Assembly (NCBI GenBank): GCA_011799875.1
Contig: CM022300.1
Location: 168,037,837 to 168,101,836, forward strand
Direction: 5' to 3'
DNA from: Thinopyrum elongatum
Lineage: Eukaryota > Streptophyta > Magnoliopsida > Poales > Poaceae
Length of the DNA stretch: 64,000 bases
Position numbers and translations under genes: made by a program. The notes under the pieces were generated by a model. That model was not told the DNA's origin, made no database searches, and saw only the letters and a list, made by a program, of their open reading frames with translations. Positions 1 to 12,235 of the stretch are shown here, in pieces. Positions within the stretch are counted from its first letter, which is position 1; every line of letters begins with the position of its first letter.

Positions 1-943
1 TATGTTGTCTTAGTTCACCAATGGAGTATTCGAGCAACTCGCTCACGTACTTCTGCACAATATCAACACATATCCATGTGTAGCAATATTTTGTCCCTAA
101 CGTCTATGGATCACAATATACACACACATATACTAATGATCGCGACACTATATATATAAAGGTGAATTGTGCAAATTAGCAAAAATAGATCAAGAGGTAT
201 TTTCTGTCACATTACCTTTCCACAGTTACTGCAGATGTAGAACTCTCACTCTGGATTATTTTGTGTGTGTGACATATGCTTATCAGCAGGGCGTCCACAG
301 CCGCAAAGCAGCACAGATGCCCTCGCTCGGTTCCCGGTAGCATCGGTGCCGGTGGCATAGCTGCCGGATCGAAGGGACGTCGCGCTGTAGCGGGGTGATT
401 CGCCAGACAGTGTTGGCTACATTGGCCATGGCGAGCGCATGTCGTAGCCAACATGGCCATAAGAGAGCTCGGCCAAGGCGGCGGAGTCCCAAACTTTCGA
501 CACGCCCTGCCGACGTGGGCTCGCATGCGGGGCTCGTGCCAATTCAACAAGCTCTGGTGGGTCCATTGTCACCAAAGCAGCTGACTAAGAGGGAGTAGAA
601 TTTTGTGGAGAATGGAAGTGAATGTATTTGAGAATGAGGGTTGCAACACATCTATATATAGGCAAAAGTTAGTGTTGGCGTTCCCGACGATGGCACGACA
701 GCACAATGTTAAGTATATATGGCGTGTTTATAAATCACATGACAGTAGTATCTTGCAATTGGTCACGACAACTGGGGCCAGATAGTAGTGAGGACGGAAG
801 TATTAAGAACGCCAGAAGTAGCAAATTATAACTGACGTACCAATTTGGACAACGCCAGCAGTATTTGAAAAAAATAGTGCTAGCATTGATGAAAAACGGC
901 GCGCCACAAACGAAAGTTGTGGCTAGCCGTTTTTCCACTAGTT
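1..943. mobile_element. CACTA transposon, right-terminal fragment
   Basis: The stretch aligns with the last ~945 bp of the complete CACTA element at 47842-52006. It ends in the same terminal inverted repeat, read from the outside as CACTAG followed by a GAAAAACGG block. The final base of the terminus appears mutated (CTAGTT instead of CTAGTG). The three bases after it are CCG, the same target-site triplet as in the other copy. No transposase coding is visible. The left part of this element lies outside the window. Confidence 0.7.
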
Positions 944-946
944 CCG

Positions 947-1800
947 CTTTCGCATCCCCACTGTTATCAATACTTCATATATATTCGCAATATTCAGATT
1001 GCATTATCATATTCTTGCTTGTTCTTTAATTGCATGCAGGAATATACCTTCGTGGTTAGGCTGATTGTGCTTCCGGCATTGTGAGTAACCTCGGGAGATT
1101 GGTTTAGCGAATGCTAAGGCGCAACATTGTTGCACTCTTGTAGTCGGGTCATCAAAGTAGTCTCTATCGTGACCCAACACATAGCAATACACATCACACG
1201 TACGCACAACATGCAAGTTTGTGTTTGTACAACATGGCATCACAACATAACTCTATGACTCCAAGTAGTTATTTAAGAGGCTCCGAAGAGCCATACATAA
1301 CATGATACTACAAACATGGGTCTCATGACCCAACATACAAAGTCATACAAGCAACAAGCGGAATCATAAACCTGTCTGAGTACAGACAGTTGAAAAGAAA
1401 GAAGGCTAAAAAACAAGTCTATCTACAAGACCCACCATAGGAACCAGACCTCTGTCCCAGGATTCCCAAGCTAACTATCGAATCCCACGTGGAACTACTA
1501 GTGAGACTGAAGTCTCGTCTGCAAAAACATAAATTAAGCAAACGTAAGAACAAATGTCCTCAGCAAGACTTACATCAGAGCTAACTACTTATGCATCAGT
1601 ATCAACAAGGGGGTTGTGGAGTTTAACTGCAGCAAGTCAGCTTTCACTCAGTGGCTATCCTGTACTATGACTACCAGTAATTTCTTTGAGGTGAGGAAGC
1701 GCACACGAGTCCACATATTCGCCATATCAAAACACCACTATGGATTCTCTCCCGTCTCCCTACGAGAAGGCCATCCATAGCACTCACGCTTATCTACATG
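947..1800. repeat. LTR-retrotransposon sequence hosting the CACTA insertion
   Basis: No coding sequence is recognised here. The stretch recurs at 52010-52860. A sub-segment of about 150 bp at 1174-1330 occurs a third time at 57060-57210, where it follows Gypsy internal sequence. I therefore read it as non-coding LTR or leader sequence of an older Gypsy element into which the CACTA element was inserted. The family is not identified. Confidence 0.5.
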
Positions 1801-3109
1801 AAACCCTCCTTGGGGCGTCCAGCCAAGGGGAGGAGGAGTTCGACTCCTCCCCCACTACTATTTGGTCTCCTTCCTTATGGAAGGGGCGCCTCTTCCCACT
1901 TGGGCCTTTGTGGCCCAAGTAGCCTTCCACCTCCTGGCCTTTTTAGGACGTTGACATTAAATTAAATATATAATTGTTCCAAATACTTTTGGACTATTAT
2001 ATATATAATTTAACATCCCCGGAAACATTTTCCACCAATATACAATTTATCGGTAATACCTGGTATTACCCGATATTCACCGAAACCCTTCCGGTACCCC
2101 GAAACACTTCCGGATCCTCTCGGAACTATTTCAAATATTAATGAAACTATTTCACAAATAAATCCTTGATACTCTTGTCCTACTAACACTCAGCAGATCA
2201 TGACTACCTTAAGCTTGTGACCCCGTAAGTTTGGTAAATCATAGACATGAACGAAACTCCTTCGTTCAATAACTGAGAGCGGAACTGTGGGCATCCATAT
2301 TGGTCCCTATGATTACACGAATGATATTCGAGTGGACCTCTGGTTATCATGCGATGTTCCCTTTGCTTCGCAATACTTTACAAAACTCGGTGTGCATTTG
2401 TATCCTCTTGAGTCATCACCATGCTCACTATACCGTTGCTTCCATTACCGATTTTGTTCTTCTTCCTCGTTAACTTGTTTCCGCATCCCTGTGATGTAGT
2501 CACCTATATTTGGCCAGACAATGATGGATTCCATCACATCAAGAGGGCCCTAATAATATCTCTCCATCATTGAAGGATCAAACCCCACTCTCGAGCTAAC
2601 CATTGACATGTCAAACTTTCTGGTGAGCATGAAAGTTGACGTTGTGATCACCTTGTTACAGATGACGTTTGAGCAACCCCAAAGTCCACCGCCTGGTAGG
2701 AATTGACCGAGACACTCTCATGGTCTAAGGAACTAAAACACATACTAACACTCCGTGTTATAATAAATGATGTCAAACGATATATTCACAAAGTATAATA
2801 GACAAGTTTGGGTCGATTCAATATGATCGTTCTAATGTCATATCCTCAATGTTGTTTCAGAACTATCATTACACTTAACGATATCCTCAGATTCAGAAAA
2901 TGTGATCACAAACAACACTTGAGCCAGTCTTAGAGGCGAGACTAGGAACCTATTGTTTACCGTTTATCATTCCACACGTGCATATGAGTTTTCCATTGAA
3001 TCGCATATTCCAGGATCATAGCAGTTATAACATGAAATATAAACTCTTAACTATGAAAATGGAAATATAATAAAACAAATATTATTGCCTCTAGGGCATA
3101 TCTCCAATA
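1800..3109 (-). mobile_element. Copia-type LTR (BARE/Angela-like terminus)
   Basis: Read on the minus strand, the LTR starts at 3109 with a TRTTGGARATATGCCC-type end. It is preceded by a GTGGGAGA polypurine tract, the classic 3' boundary of Triticeae BARE/Angela/Maximus-like Copia elements. The lower boundary is not sharp; about 1800 is an estimate. It contains an AT-rich stretch near 1955-2010 and no coding region. The first bases are mutated here (TATTGG) compared with the copy at 54176 (TGTTGG). Exact family assignment needs a library search. Confidence 0.65.
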
Positions 3110-3485
3110 GTCTCCCACTTGCACTAGAGTCAATAATCTAGTTAGCATGTTTAACTTTTACACCGATGGCAATCCGGTGTCAGTCCATGCTTTACTTGTG
3201 GTATAGAATTCGTCCTATCGAATCTGACAACTTCAGATCTGTGTATATCATTTGCATTTCTATGCATCCATCATGCTTTCACATGAATTCATAATTTATG
3301 TGAAACAAGCTTAGTATATATTGAATCACTGGCAAGACCTAAGATTCCTTAGATTGAGACATAGAACCACTATAAGAGAATAGTGTTCTATTTGCACAAT
3401 CATCTAGAAACCGTACTAAGTTCATAAATGAACCTTTGATTCATCACCCTCAAAGACATAGTGTTAAGTAAAAGTTAAACCTGGC
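3110..3485 (-). repeat. Copia 3' internal remnant with polypurine tract
   Basis: Directly outside the LTR, the minus strand reads CTAGTGCAAGTGGGAGA, a polypurine tract. About 370 bp of non-coding sequence follows and is shared with 54177-54545. No Copia gag or pol coding survives, so the element was truncated before the block was duplicated. Confidence 0.6.
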
Positions 3486-3489
3486 TGAA

Positions 3490-5011
3490 CTAGTTAATTA
3501 TCCGAGGTGGGACCCGCATGTCCTAGGTCCAGTGTTAATTAGTGACTTTAATTAAACTGAACCAAAATCGTTAAATGGGCTAGGCCTACCAGTTAGTGGC
3601 TGTGGGGTTTAATTAGAGCCTAATCTAATTTTTGCCACATCAACTAAACCGAGTTTAGCCGTTGGTGACCTCAACCGACAACGGAGGCACATCAGAATCG
3701 TTGCTCCGGCAGCGGTTCGATGCGCTGAGGGTACCAGTGAAGAGCTCACGGTTGTGCATAACTAGGGGAGGCCTTGGGAGGCTGTGGGGTGGCCGGGGAT
3801 GATGACCATGGTGGCTTTGGCGGCGGCCAAAGCTCGGTTATGTGCGGGCGCTATGCTGCAGCTGGCTTGGGAGCAAAATAAGCAGCACAGAAACACTGGT
3901 GGGTCTCGAGGAGCATGCTGGTGCCCCCAGCTTGAGAAGAGGAGCTCTAGAGCATGCGGCTCATCGGCCATAGCGGCTGCCGGGGCTCGGGTTCGCGGGA
4001 GTGGCAGCTAGAGGAAGATCTCGAGCACGGGGTGACGGGGAAACTGAGCGGGAGCTCATAGGGAGGTGGAGGAGCTGGTCAGCGGGCTCGGGGACGCTCG
4101 GATGGCAGCGAATTGGGCAACGGCGATCACTGGCCATGGCTATGAAGACGGGGTGATAGCAAGGCTTTTGGACGTCCGGCGTTGTGTGCATTGGCGCAGA
4201 GCTTAAAGGCTTCAAGGCGAATCTGGTGGACAAGATGGCGAGGCGAGGGCACTACGATGGGCGCGTGGGCAGGTTGCAGTGGCCGGCAAAGCGCTGGTGT
4301 GAGCTCGGAATTGGCACTAGAGGGAGGGAGAGGAGCCAGAGAGAGATGGAAAAGGTCGAGGGAGACATGGGCGTCTCCGTGGTGCGAGGACAAGGCCTGG
4401 GGAGGGCTAGGTAGACAACTGCGTGCCGGCGCACCTGAGCGCCGTGCACTACTTCTCCTCTGCCCACTGGCAAGAGGAGGAAGACTTCTATGCCCCTGGT
4501 GGGCTAGGCCGGTTTGCTAGGCTACCAGCTAAGAAGGCCCAGATGAGGTTTTCTCTTTCCTTTTCTTTCTTTGTTTGTTTGTTTTGTTAATGGTTTCAAT
4601 CTGTTTAGGTTTGTTGCAAGGACCAAACCATTTTTGGAAATTTCTGTAAATTTATGTGTGAGATCAATGGACTTAACCAAAGCCACACACAATATTTCAT
4701 AATTATTGGAACTATAAAACTATTTATATGCTTCTATAGCTCCAATTCAAATATCTACTAAGGCAATTCAAAGCCCATTTATGTCCTGAAATTTTTTGAT
4801 TATTTATGGTGGAGATTTTCATCACTTCCCATAAATCATGAACATTTCCTAAGGGCGTTTTGTGTTCATTAAAAAATATTATAAGTTAAACCTATTTGAA
4901 TTCCATTTGGTGCTAGGGTTTGGACATCCAAATTTCAACTTTAATTTGAATTTTAACATGATGCATGGATGCAGATGCACCTAACTACAAGCAATCGTCT
5001 AGGGTGTGACA
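3490..5011 (-). mobile_element. Gypsy-type LTR (TGTCACACCC start)
   Basis: On the minus strand an LTR begins at 5011 with TGTCACACCCTAG. It is preceded by a TTAGTGGGGGTGAG polypurine tract and a sequence that reads GGACGAGATTC, as at the 3' end of many plant Ty3/Gypsy elements. The LTR body contains GC-rich stretches with chance open frames (about 3760-4520) that I do not consider genes, because both strands are open and no motif is recognisable. The far boundary near 3490 is approximate. The same LTR recurs at about 54560-55999. Confidence 0.6.
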
Positions 5012-6091
5012 ACTCACCCCCACTAAGCAAGAATCTCGTCCCGAGATTCAAGAAGTGAGGTAAGAGTGAAGGGTGACACGAAACTGACACAATCTTCATG
5101 ATTCAAATTACACTTCTAGAGAACATTGATTCATTGCATCATCTTAGTCTCAACGTGTTTGCTTTCGAGATCTTCACCCAACATGATGACGACAGAAAGA
5201 AACTCTACAGGAATCGATCTTCTCGAAGACCGAGCAACTCACGATCAACTCATGGAATGAGACATGATAACATCTCTCGAGTTGAGAGACAAAACACATA
5301 TCAGGGGTGATTGAAGCAAGCAGAAGACGAAGGTTCAATTGGTAGGCAATAATTCCATGCTTAAGAATATTGTGAATAAGTGTCAAAGTAGCGAGGAGAT
5401 AATTTGCCATGATTCCATATCAGGGCACCTTAAGGGAGGTGACTCATAGAATTATTCCCTTAAGTGGAAAAAGATTACTTTTGATACATGGATCATTGTA
5501 AGTCTTCATACCAGGCTAATGCAAATAACGAACGATCATTTGAATGAGTTCGAAGAAATGGCATACTTAGAATGAAATGGGAGCTATGGCTATAGAACAA
5601 TCAGCAAATGGAAGGCACATTCCAGTTGTTAACAAAGATATAACCTAGTGTCTGAGCGTGCTTTCAAGAACTTGAGCATTACCATATTCATCAGGGTTTA
5701 ACCAACATCTCTGCCAAAGATCTTGGTGACACCTCTTACTACCATGAGGAATAATGATGGAGGATGCAGATACAAAGGAAGACAACACTTTCTTAGATTT
5801 TACCTTAGCAATGCCCAGGAAACAAAATCAGGATGATCGACCGATAGACATTTAGCACTCTGCTTCTAATTTTCTCATTGATGTACTAGGTACCACGATC
5901 ATGCTTAAAAACATCATCGATATGGTCATCAAGTAAAGCTCAGACTTCAGAACACAAGGGTCCGTAAGGAACAACTTCTAGAATAAGTCGTATGAAATCC
6001 TCATGGAGAAGATGGTCAAATTGCTCAATCAAGATACTGCAATAATAGATCTTCCGGCTAGGTGTTGTGACTCAACACGTAGCAATACACA
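5012..6091 (-). repeat. Gypsy internal 3' region, non-coding
   Basis: This is internal sequence next to the polypurine tract, shared with 56000-57080. I see no continuous pol reading frame, so it is degenerate or untranslated. It stops abruptly at 6091, where the CACTA terminus begins. The other copy continues through the same point, which proves that 6092 is an insertion boundary. Confidence 0.55.
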
Positions 6092-6451
6092 CACTACAAA
6101 AAAAGACACATCCATGACATTTTGGCCCGAACAAATTTTTTTCCTGTCATGCTTATGACACTTCTATGATGATAATTGTGACAAAACCACGTATCATCAT
6201 AGATGTGGTGGGCTCCTACTTCTATGGCAAAAAATCATGACAGAAAATGAACTTTTCGTCCTAGGCGGGCCAGAGACGCACCTGCAAGACATTCCTTGGG
6301 CCGTCCATGACGGAAAAAAGCATGGTAGAAGCGAGGGCGAGGAAAATATCAGGGAGTTCCCGGTTACGGTGGGTGGTCGGGGCCGAGCGATGCACGGAGG
6401 TTTGCGCATTTCTCTTGTGTACGCGCGTGTGTGCGAGGCGTTGGGTAACTG

Positions 6452-6612
6452 AACCAGAGCGATCGCACTGCTAGCTATGTTACAGAACCTGAGCGATCGA
6501 TCCCTTGGTTGTTAACTGAACCCAAGCGATTCATTCGCTGCTGACTGAACCCGAGCGATTCCTTCGCTGCTGCTGCTGCTAACTGAACCTGAGCGATCAA
6601 TCACTACCGCTG
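6452..6612 (+). repeat. Subterminal repeats of CACTA-1
   Basis: Five short direct repeats of the form GAACCYRAGCGATC begin near 6454, 6487, 6519, 6548 and 6584, spaced about 30-36 bp apart. Short subterminal repeats of this kind are transposase-binding sites in characterised CACTA elements such as En/Spm. That role is inferred here from position only. Confidence 0.6.
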
Positions 6613-6734
6613 CTTACTGAAGCCGTTCGAGCCCCCGTGCGAGATGTTGCCAGCCAGTGTTGTGTTGCCCCTCGATGAATAGTGACCATTGCTACCGTGC
6701 GTGTGGTACGTAGAATGAGTCGAGACATGGTGAG

Positions 6735-7380
6735 TTGAGCTGGTTGGTTGGCTGTGGATGAACAGTTCCCGGTGGGGGTTGGATGAACATGACCCCGTGG
6801 TAGTAGCTAGGCCATTGTCGCTGGATGAACATGACCCCGAGGAGGCCGCCGTACCCCAGATGGTTGGGGGTGGATGAACAGGACCCCGTGGAGGCTCTAT
6901 GAACAGTAGTTGGTGGAGGCTGGATGAACAGTAGATGGTGGAGGCTGGAGGAAGTCGACGGTAGATGAACAGTAGCCTGTGGAGGCTGGAGCGAGGCAGT
7001 AGAAGGTGGATGAACAGGACCCCATTTCGACCGTAGGCACTCTAACAGAAGTCCATTTCCTCTGTTTTGCGGTACACCACACTCCTCCTGATCAATATGA
7101 CCCCGTTTCGACCGTAGGCACTCGAACAGAAGTCCGTTTCCTCCGTTTTGCGGTACGCCAGACCCTTCCCGATGAACAGGACCCCGTTTCGACCGTACAT
7201 GGTCGAACAAAAGGCCGTTTCCTCCATTCTACGGTACGCCAGACCTCGTTTTGGCTGTTTCGTCCAAGCCGGTTGGCTCCCGATGAACACGACGCATTCC
7301 GTTGCCTCCTGATGAACACGACGCAGTTTCTCTGTTCCGACCCAGCCAGTTGGCTTCCGATGAACAGGATGCCATTTGCT
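6735..7380 (+). repeat. GATGAACA interspersed array in CACTA-1
   Basis: About a dozen copies of a GATGAACAGGACCCCGT-like unit are spaced irregularly, roughly 20-70 bp apart. Both strands have chance open frames here because the array lacks stops. I do not annotate those as genes. Confidence 0.6.
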
Positions 7381-8029
7381 GCCGTTTGTTGCCTCTCCAT
7401 GTACATGTGCCCTGGCCGTACGTTTGCGCGAGTAGCTAGGCGTTCAAGACCCCGCCCGTATGTATGTACGTGGCCGTATTTTTTGGCATGTGGCTGTACG
7501 TACATGTACATGGTTTAGAAGGGACTGAATGAACTGCTACGTCGGGGGCTCTACTACTACACGTGTCGCTGCTTGCTCGGCCAAAGTTCATCGTTGCAGA
7601 GAGACCGATCGACCAGTATGTACATACACGTTCACGACCAGACAGAAAACGCTATGTATGCTTCAATCGAGTGGGTCCCAGCTGTTAGGGAGGATAAGGA
7701 CACACTTCCTTGCATGCGAAGATATAGCTGGTGGGTCCCAGCTGTCAGGGGGAAGAATCATTTTTTTTGCCTGTAATATGGACGCACTTCCTTGCGTGCG
7801 AAGATGTAGCTGGTGGGTCCATCTGTCAGCCTCACCTCATAGAGTCCTCTTCCGATGGCTGTTGTTCGTTGACCATGTTGACCACGCCGTGCTAAGAACA
7901 CCAAGGCGGTGGACGACAGCGAGGCCTAGGAAGGTAATGACATGGAGCCAGGGAAGACAAGGCAGGTGGATGCCCACGCGGAGGGGAGTACGAGGGTTCA
8001 CTGGTTTGACTGTGGTGTGAGTCACTCTA

Positions 8030-8600
8030 TGCGTTTGGTTTATTCGGTTTACATGGTTCGGTTATACGATATTTCGGTTTGTACAGTATTAATACTTCAG
8101 TAAATACAGTATGAAATTAAAATACGGTTCGGTTTTGGTATATACCAAACTATTTCGGTATGGTTTCGGTATATACCATAATAACCAAAGTTGACGCGAA
8201 TTTGAAAATGACGTAATAATAATTTACAAATTTATGACTCAAAACACATACTATTTTACACAAATAGTTTATAACTATATATATAAGTATATATGCATGA
8301 ATGTATCCATCCCTTGACGGTTATGGACTATGTTACAAGAAAAATGTACGTGCTTGGTTGTGAATTTGACTCATGTACAAGAAAAATGATAATTTGTATG
8401 GTTGTTCGCCTCAAGAAATATAAATTTATTTTTTACTTCGATTTATTTGGTTAACCGTTCAGTTTTTCGGTATATACCATAAAAACCAAAGTTCAAAACG
8501 GTATGAAAAGTTCATACCATACCAAAACCAGAAACCATAAAACCGTAAAATTGGTTCGGTTCGGTTTATTTTCGGTATGGTTTTTCGGTTCGGTTTCAAA
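8030..8600. repeat. TTCGGTATATACC-rich repeat patch
   Basis: The patch is AT-rich and studded with CGGTTCGGTTT and the palindrome-like GGTATATACC on both strands. A 45-bp piece at 8157-8208 recurs in changed form at 8468-8500. It differs from the flanking CACTA sequence and may be a separate small insertion. No terminal repeats or target duplication were confirmed. The neighbouring 8600-9800 holds no gene that I can support. Confidence 0.4.
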
Positions 8601-9805
8601 ATGCACAGAGTGAGGTGTGAGGCTGCCGTCGCCGGAGAATAACAGGAGGTATTGGTGAGTAGAGGAATGCCCTGGACGGCAATGGGATTCGGGTGGGCCG
8701 GTGAGTCCTGCGCGGCAGCACAGCCGGCCACGGGAGGAGGTAGCAGGCGGTACCGCTAGCGGTGGTTTGGGTGGCTGAAGCAAGAATATTCGAGATTAAA
8801 GAAGCACAACATCCGTTGGATGGACATCCAACGACCACTGTTGCTAGAATCGTGTGTTGACTATAAGTTGACAAAGCCTTGCGTACGCATCAACTTAGTA
8901 GGCCCACAAGTGTGTGGCAGAGAACATATAGCCCATTTGCGATTTGGAATAATGTACAACCCATTTTTGTATTCTAATGGAATTTACTACAGCCCATTTA
9001 CAGTTTGTTAAAATTACAGCCAATTTTCTAGCAAGGACAACGATTAATAATTTCAACCAACTGCTCAAAACAGAATTCAATAAAATTTCCCACATTTTGA
9101 TGGGATCCGAAATATTTTTATCTCTAAATAACGAGTCAGATTAAATATAATTTCAAAATAAAATTTTATTAGGTAAAAATCAAACGAAATATTGCGCGCG
9201 CAACAAGTAATGAAATTAAAAATTTCAAAATCCAAAAAAATATTTTTTTAACTAATTACCTGTTTGGTGCATTTGTTTATGGTCACAGCCCAGTTTTTAT
9301 AATTACATCCCATTTATTATTTCTTAAAGCCGATTTTCTTGTTAAGCCTAATGCATCCCTCCTAGGAAAGATTTTCAGCCCAACGGGGCGGAGAATAACA
9401 AGTTGACCTGGGCTGGGTATTCGTCGAAAAAAAGTATAGCTAGGCAAGCCATTTTCACCTTGAAAAAAATTAATATCTCGGCTGGATATTTGGTCGACAT
9501 AAAATAATAGCCTGGGCTAGATGGGCCACAGCCCGCCCAGTTGATACCCTGCTCCTCTGAACAACAACAAAAACATCGCTCAAGAAAAACTCTGCTCACA
9601 CCTTAAAAACACAAATACTGCTCGAGCTGCTGGGTCCCAGCTGTCGGCCGCTCCTTGTGCAATTCTCTCATTTATTGACTATATAGGTTGACAATGGTGT
9701 GGGACCGTGATGTCAGGAAACCAGGAGGAAGCAAAAAAAATATAGTTGTACATAATAAGGAGGCACTTGCGTACGTGCGGCTATGGCCCTGGTGGGTCCC
9801 CACTA

Positions 9806-10210
9806 TCATCCTCTCCTAGTAAAGTCATCTCCTGATTCCTCCTGTTCGTTGACCATGTTGACAATGCGAGACGGCGGCGCCACGGCGAGCTCACCATCTC
9901 GAAGGACGACGAAGAGGGCCTCGCGGGCCCTACGGATGATCTGATACAGCGCCCGCTGCTCATTCAGGAAGCCAGGATCATAGGGCCACATGTCCGCGAT
10001 GGCATTGTCGTTCGCTTGTTCGCTGGCGATTCATCCTTCCGCGAGCCAGTGCTCGTTGAGGATACGGAGGTTGCAGCACAGGCCCTCCTGCACTGGTAGC
10101 TCTTCCGCCATTAGGGCATCGAAGTGCGGCCGCACCTGCTCTATGGTGGACAAGGCATGAACCGGCTTGGGCGGTGGCGCCGGCTCCAAGTCGGAAGCCA
10201 CGTCCATCAT
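9806..10210 (-). pseudogene. Captured gene fragment in CACTA-1, unidentified
   Basis: One minus-strand frame of 134 codons runs from an ATG at 10210 to a stop at 9806, broken by a single TGA at 10031-10033. Its composition is protein-like, with a Pro-rich start and helical segments such as EEQALYQII-type stretches after the stop. That contrasts with the AT-rich surroundings. The reading may extend upstream of 10210 to about 10450 without a start codon. I do not recognise the family. Similar low-copy coding pieces inside grass CACTA elements usually derive from captured host genes, and that is the inference here. Confidence 0.4.
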
Positions 10211-10457
10211 CTGATTGTCGTCGCTGAGCTCGGCGAGCTTGCTGGCGAGCCAGCATGTCCGGCTACTGGACCGGACCACTGCCAAGCACGAGTCTGACCA
10301 CCCTGGCCCACCCGGACCCCCTCCCTCGCCCATGCGCGCTTTCCGCCCAAAACTGTTTATGCCGCCCGCGCCGCTTCTCGATGCAGGCGATTGCTCCGCG
10401 TTCAAACGACACAATTGCCATCCGTCCATCCGTCTGCCGCCCACATTAATGATACAC

Positions 10458-11328
10458 TGTCGGCGTTCTGGGAACCAGCGTACCCAGACTTGCCTGCCTG
10501 CGGCCCACGGCGTGGCTCCATCGACGGCCTGGTACGGCCCAGCTTCAACACCAACAAGACAAGACCCTCGCGAGGGGCCAAGCCTCGCGAGGAAGACAGC
10601 GCCAAGACCTCCTGAGGGAGCGGCCTCCCCAGGCTGCTCCTGAGGAGCGGAGTTTCCTATGCAAGTGCCCAACCTCATGAGGTTGCGGTGATGCAAGCCA
10701 TGACGACCAAGGCCAGGCGGGCGCCAGCGGGTGCAGAGGAGCAGGTTTCCTCTTTGGTGCTAAGGAGGAAAGCGCAGGCGCGGGGTCCCAAGGAATCAGT
10801 CAAAGGTTTCCATTCCCGTGCAACGAGACCAAGACCGCCAGGACGGCAGGACGGATGTCATCGCCGAGCCCACCGCCGCGTCACGACTAGAGCTTTGCAA
10901 GAGAAGACCACCTTTCGTCAGGATAAGATGTACTACTTGTCCCCTTTCAAATTGGCCATTGTGGAATCCCTTCCTGCCTTCGTTTTCGGGGAAGAGGACC
11001 GAGGCCGCTATAAATATAGGTTAGCCACCACCGTAGAAGGGATCTGATCCGAGGTCGACTCATTCTCACTAGAGCGAGCCTCGCGAGCTTGTTCATCCTC
11101 TGTACTAGTTCATCCTCAGCCCCTCGTGAGGCAAATCCACCACAAAGCAGGAGTAGGGTCTTACACCGCAAGGTGGCCCGAACCTTGGTAAACTGCCGTG
11201 TACATCTTCTTTCCTGTTCATCGAGCTAGGCTGTAGGGCGACGGGTTGGTTGGCTGGAGAGGTTTAGTTCTTCATACACGCCCCAGAGTTTGAACCTTCT
11301 TTGGGTCTGCGGAGCCCTGAATCCGACA
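10458..11328 (+). mobile_element. Element B: plus-strand Tat-type LTR (5' LTR)
   Basis: This 871-bp LTR starts TGTCGGCGTTC and ends ATCCGACA. It is related to the LTRs of element C in opposite orientation, sharing the AACCTGGGTAAA-type region and a conserved GC-rich upstream half. A TATA box (TATAAATA) lies at 11009-11016. A primer-binding site follows directly, so this is a 5' LTR. Only about 190 bp of internal leader remains before unrelated sequence at about 11517. No gag survives and no target-site duplication can be checked. Confidence 0.8.
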
Positions 11329-11330
11329 TT

Positions 11331-11348
11331 TGGTGCGCCAGGTAGGGG
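11331..11348 (+). promoter_or_regulatory. Primer-binding site of element B
   Basis: TGGTGCGCCAGGTAGGGG lies two bases after the LTR end. Near-identical sites follow the 5' LTRs of elements A (21761-21778), A' (26605-26622) and C (43052-43069). This marks the site for the tRNA that primes reverse transcription. I do not name the tRNA. Leader sequence with a short ATGGCC-type start follows to about 11516. Confidence 0.75.
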
Positions 11349-11516
11349 CGTGTTGAAGCTTCTCTCCCACCACTCTCTCCACCGCCGTTCCGCCGTTCCA
11401 ATGGCCGACGCTCATCGTGTTTGAGCTGAGCACCGGGCCGCTCGCGTCGCCCAGATGGCACCCACGGGCAACGGCGCCCCTCGCCGCTCTGCCTCCCCGG
11501 TGGCTAATGGCTAATT

Positions 11517-12235
11517 GAAGAGAGGATCAAGTGTGTAAGTGCGAGATCGATGAAGAGAGCCATCGAAATTGTGTGTGTGCATGTCAAAGATATAGGGTGA
11601 CTGGCCTACCGGAACATCAGAGGGCAGAGGGCAAGTTTGTGTGTGGCAGGGAGACATGACTAGAGCGCTCGATGTATCGGTGTGTGTGTGTGGGGGTGAG
11701 GGGGGAGGCAGAGACCTAACTAGAGAGGTAGATCGACTCGTATATGTGTTGAGAAGGAGAGACCTAGCTATGTCTTGAGGCAGATTGGTCGACATCCATA
11801 CATAAGTGAAGGACGGGAAATAGGTTGGGACAGAGAGAGAGTGAGAGGTAGAGTGTCAGAGGGGTGGTGGAGTTGATTCTCGGAGATGGTGGGAGAGGTC
11901 TACTAGACAAACTGAGGGTACAACTGCAATATCAAGAAGAGAGGGGATGTGTTTCTGTGTGTGCGTGTGCGTGATAGATGTGTCGGGAGGCATGCATGGA
12001 TGATGAAAAGGACCATATGTGTTTGGTAAGCAGACCTAACTAGATCGGTAGATCAATTGTTGTGTGTCTGAGGAAGGGAGAGACATAACTAATGAGGTAG
12101 ATCGATCGGCGCGTGGGGAAAATGAGTTATAAATGACCTAGCTAGCTATATGTATAGTGGGAGATCGGTCGGTGTACATCCATTTGTTAGAGGCAAATAA
12201 GGCCCAAAGAGACGGATAGAGAGAGAGAGAGGAGC
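11517..12235 (+). repeat. GA/GT-rich degenerate repeat, copy 1
   Basis: The stretch is dominated by GAGAGA, TGTGTG and repeated CTAGCTAG/GATCGATCGG-type words, with no plausible coding. It resembles 45480-46500 and, in a shorter piece, 35110-35340. For example, the segment at 12155-12230 aligns with 46000-46070. It abuts the truncated end of element A near 12236, so the junction is probably a deletion or recombination breakpoint. Confidence 0.5.

Larger units (their letters stand above)
1..6091. repeat. Left copy of a duplicated ~6 kb block of nested elements
   Basis: This stretch is matched almost end to end, in the same orientation, by 51062-57080. Both copies hold the same order of parts: CACTA right end, LTR-element sequence, Copia LTR, Gypsy LTR, Gypsy internal sequence. 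In the roughly 270 bp after the Copia LTR I count about 13 differences, near 5%. The left end is cut by the window edge. The right end is cut at 6092 by insertion of another CACTA element. The shared junctions argue for duplication of an already nested block rather than independent insertions. Confidence 0.85.
6092..10457 (+). mobile_element. CACTA-1 transposon, 5' part, cut by LTR element B
   Basis: The element starts with CACTACAAAAAAAG at 6092. The uninterrupted duplicate at 57071-57090 fixes this boundary exactly, and the putative 3-bp target site is ACA. Inside are subterminal repeats, an array of GATGAACA units, AT-rich spacers and a captured gene fragment. The termini and arrays resemble Caspar/Jorge-type CACTA elements of Triticeae, from memory. 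No transposase is seen and no 3' terminus is present. The element is interrupted at 10458 by an LTR. Whether everything up to 10457 belongs to it is inferred. Confidence 0.7.

Noticed and set aside
3760..4520. Short GC-rich open frames in the Gypsy LTR (and 54720-55640)
   Set aside because: Both strands and several frames are open, and the copies do not conserve frame or length between the two blocks.
7006..7518. 170-codon frame in the GATGAACA array of CACTA-1
   Set aside because: The repeat unit lacks stops in several frames on both strands; the translations are repeat-derived and without domain.
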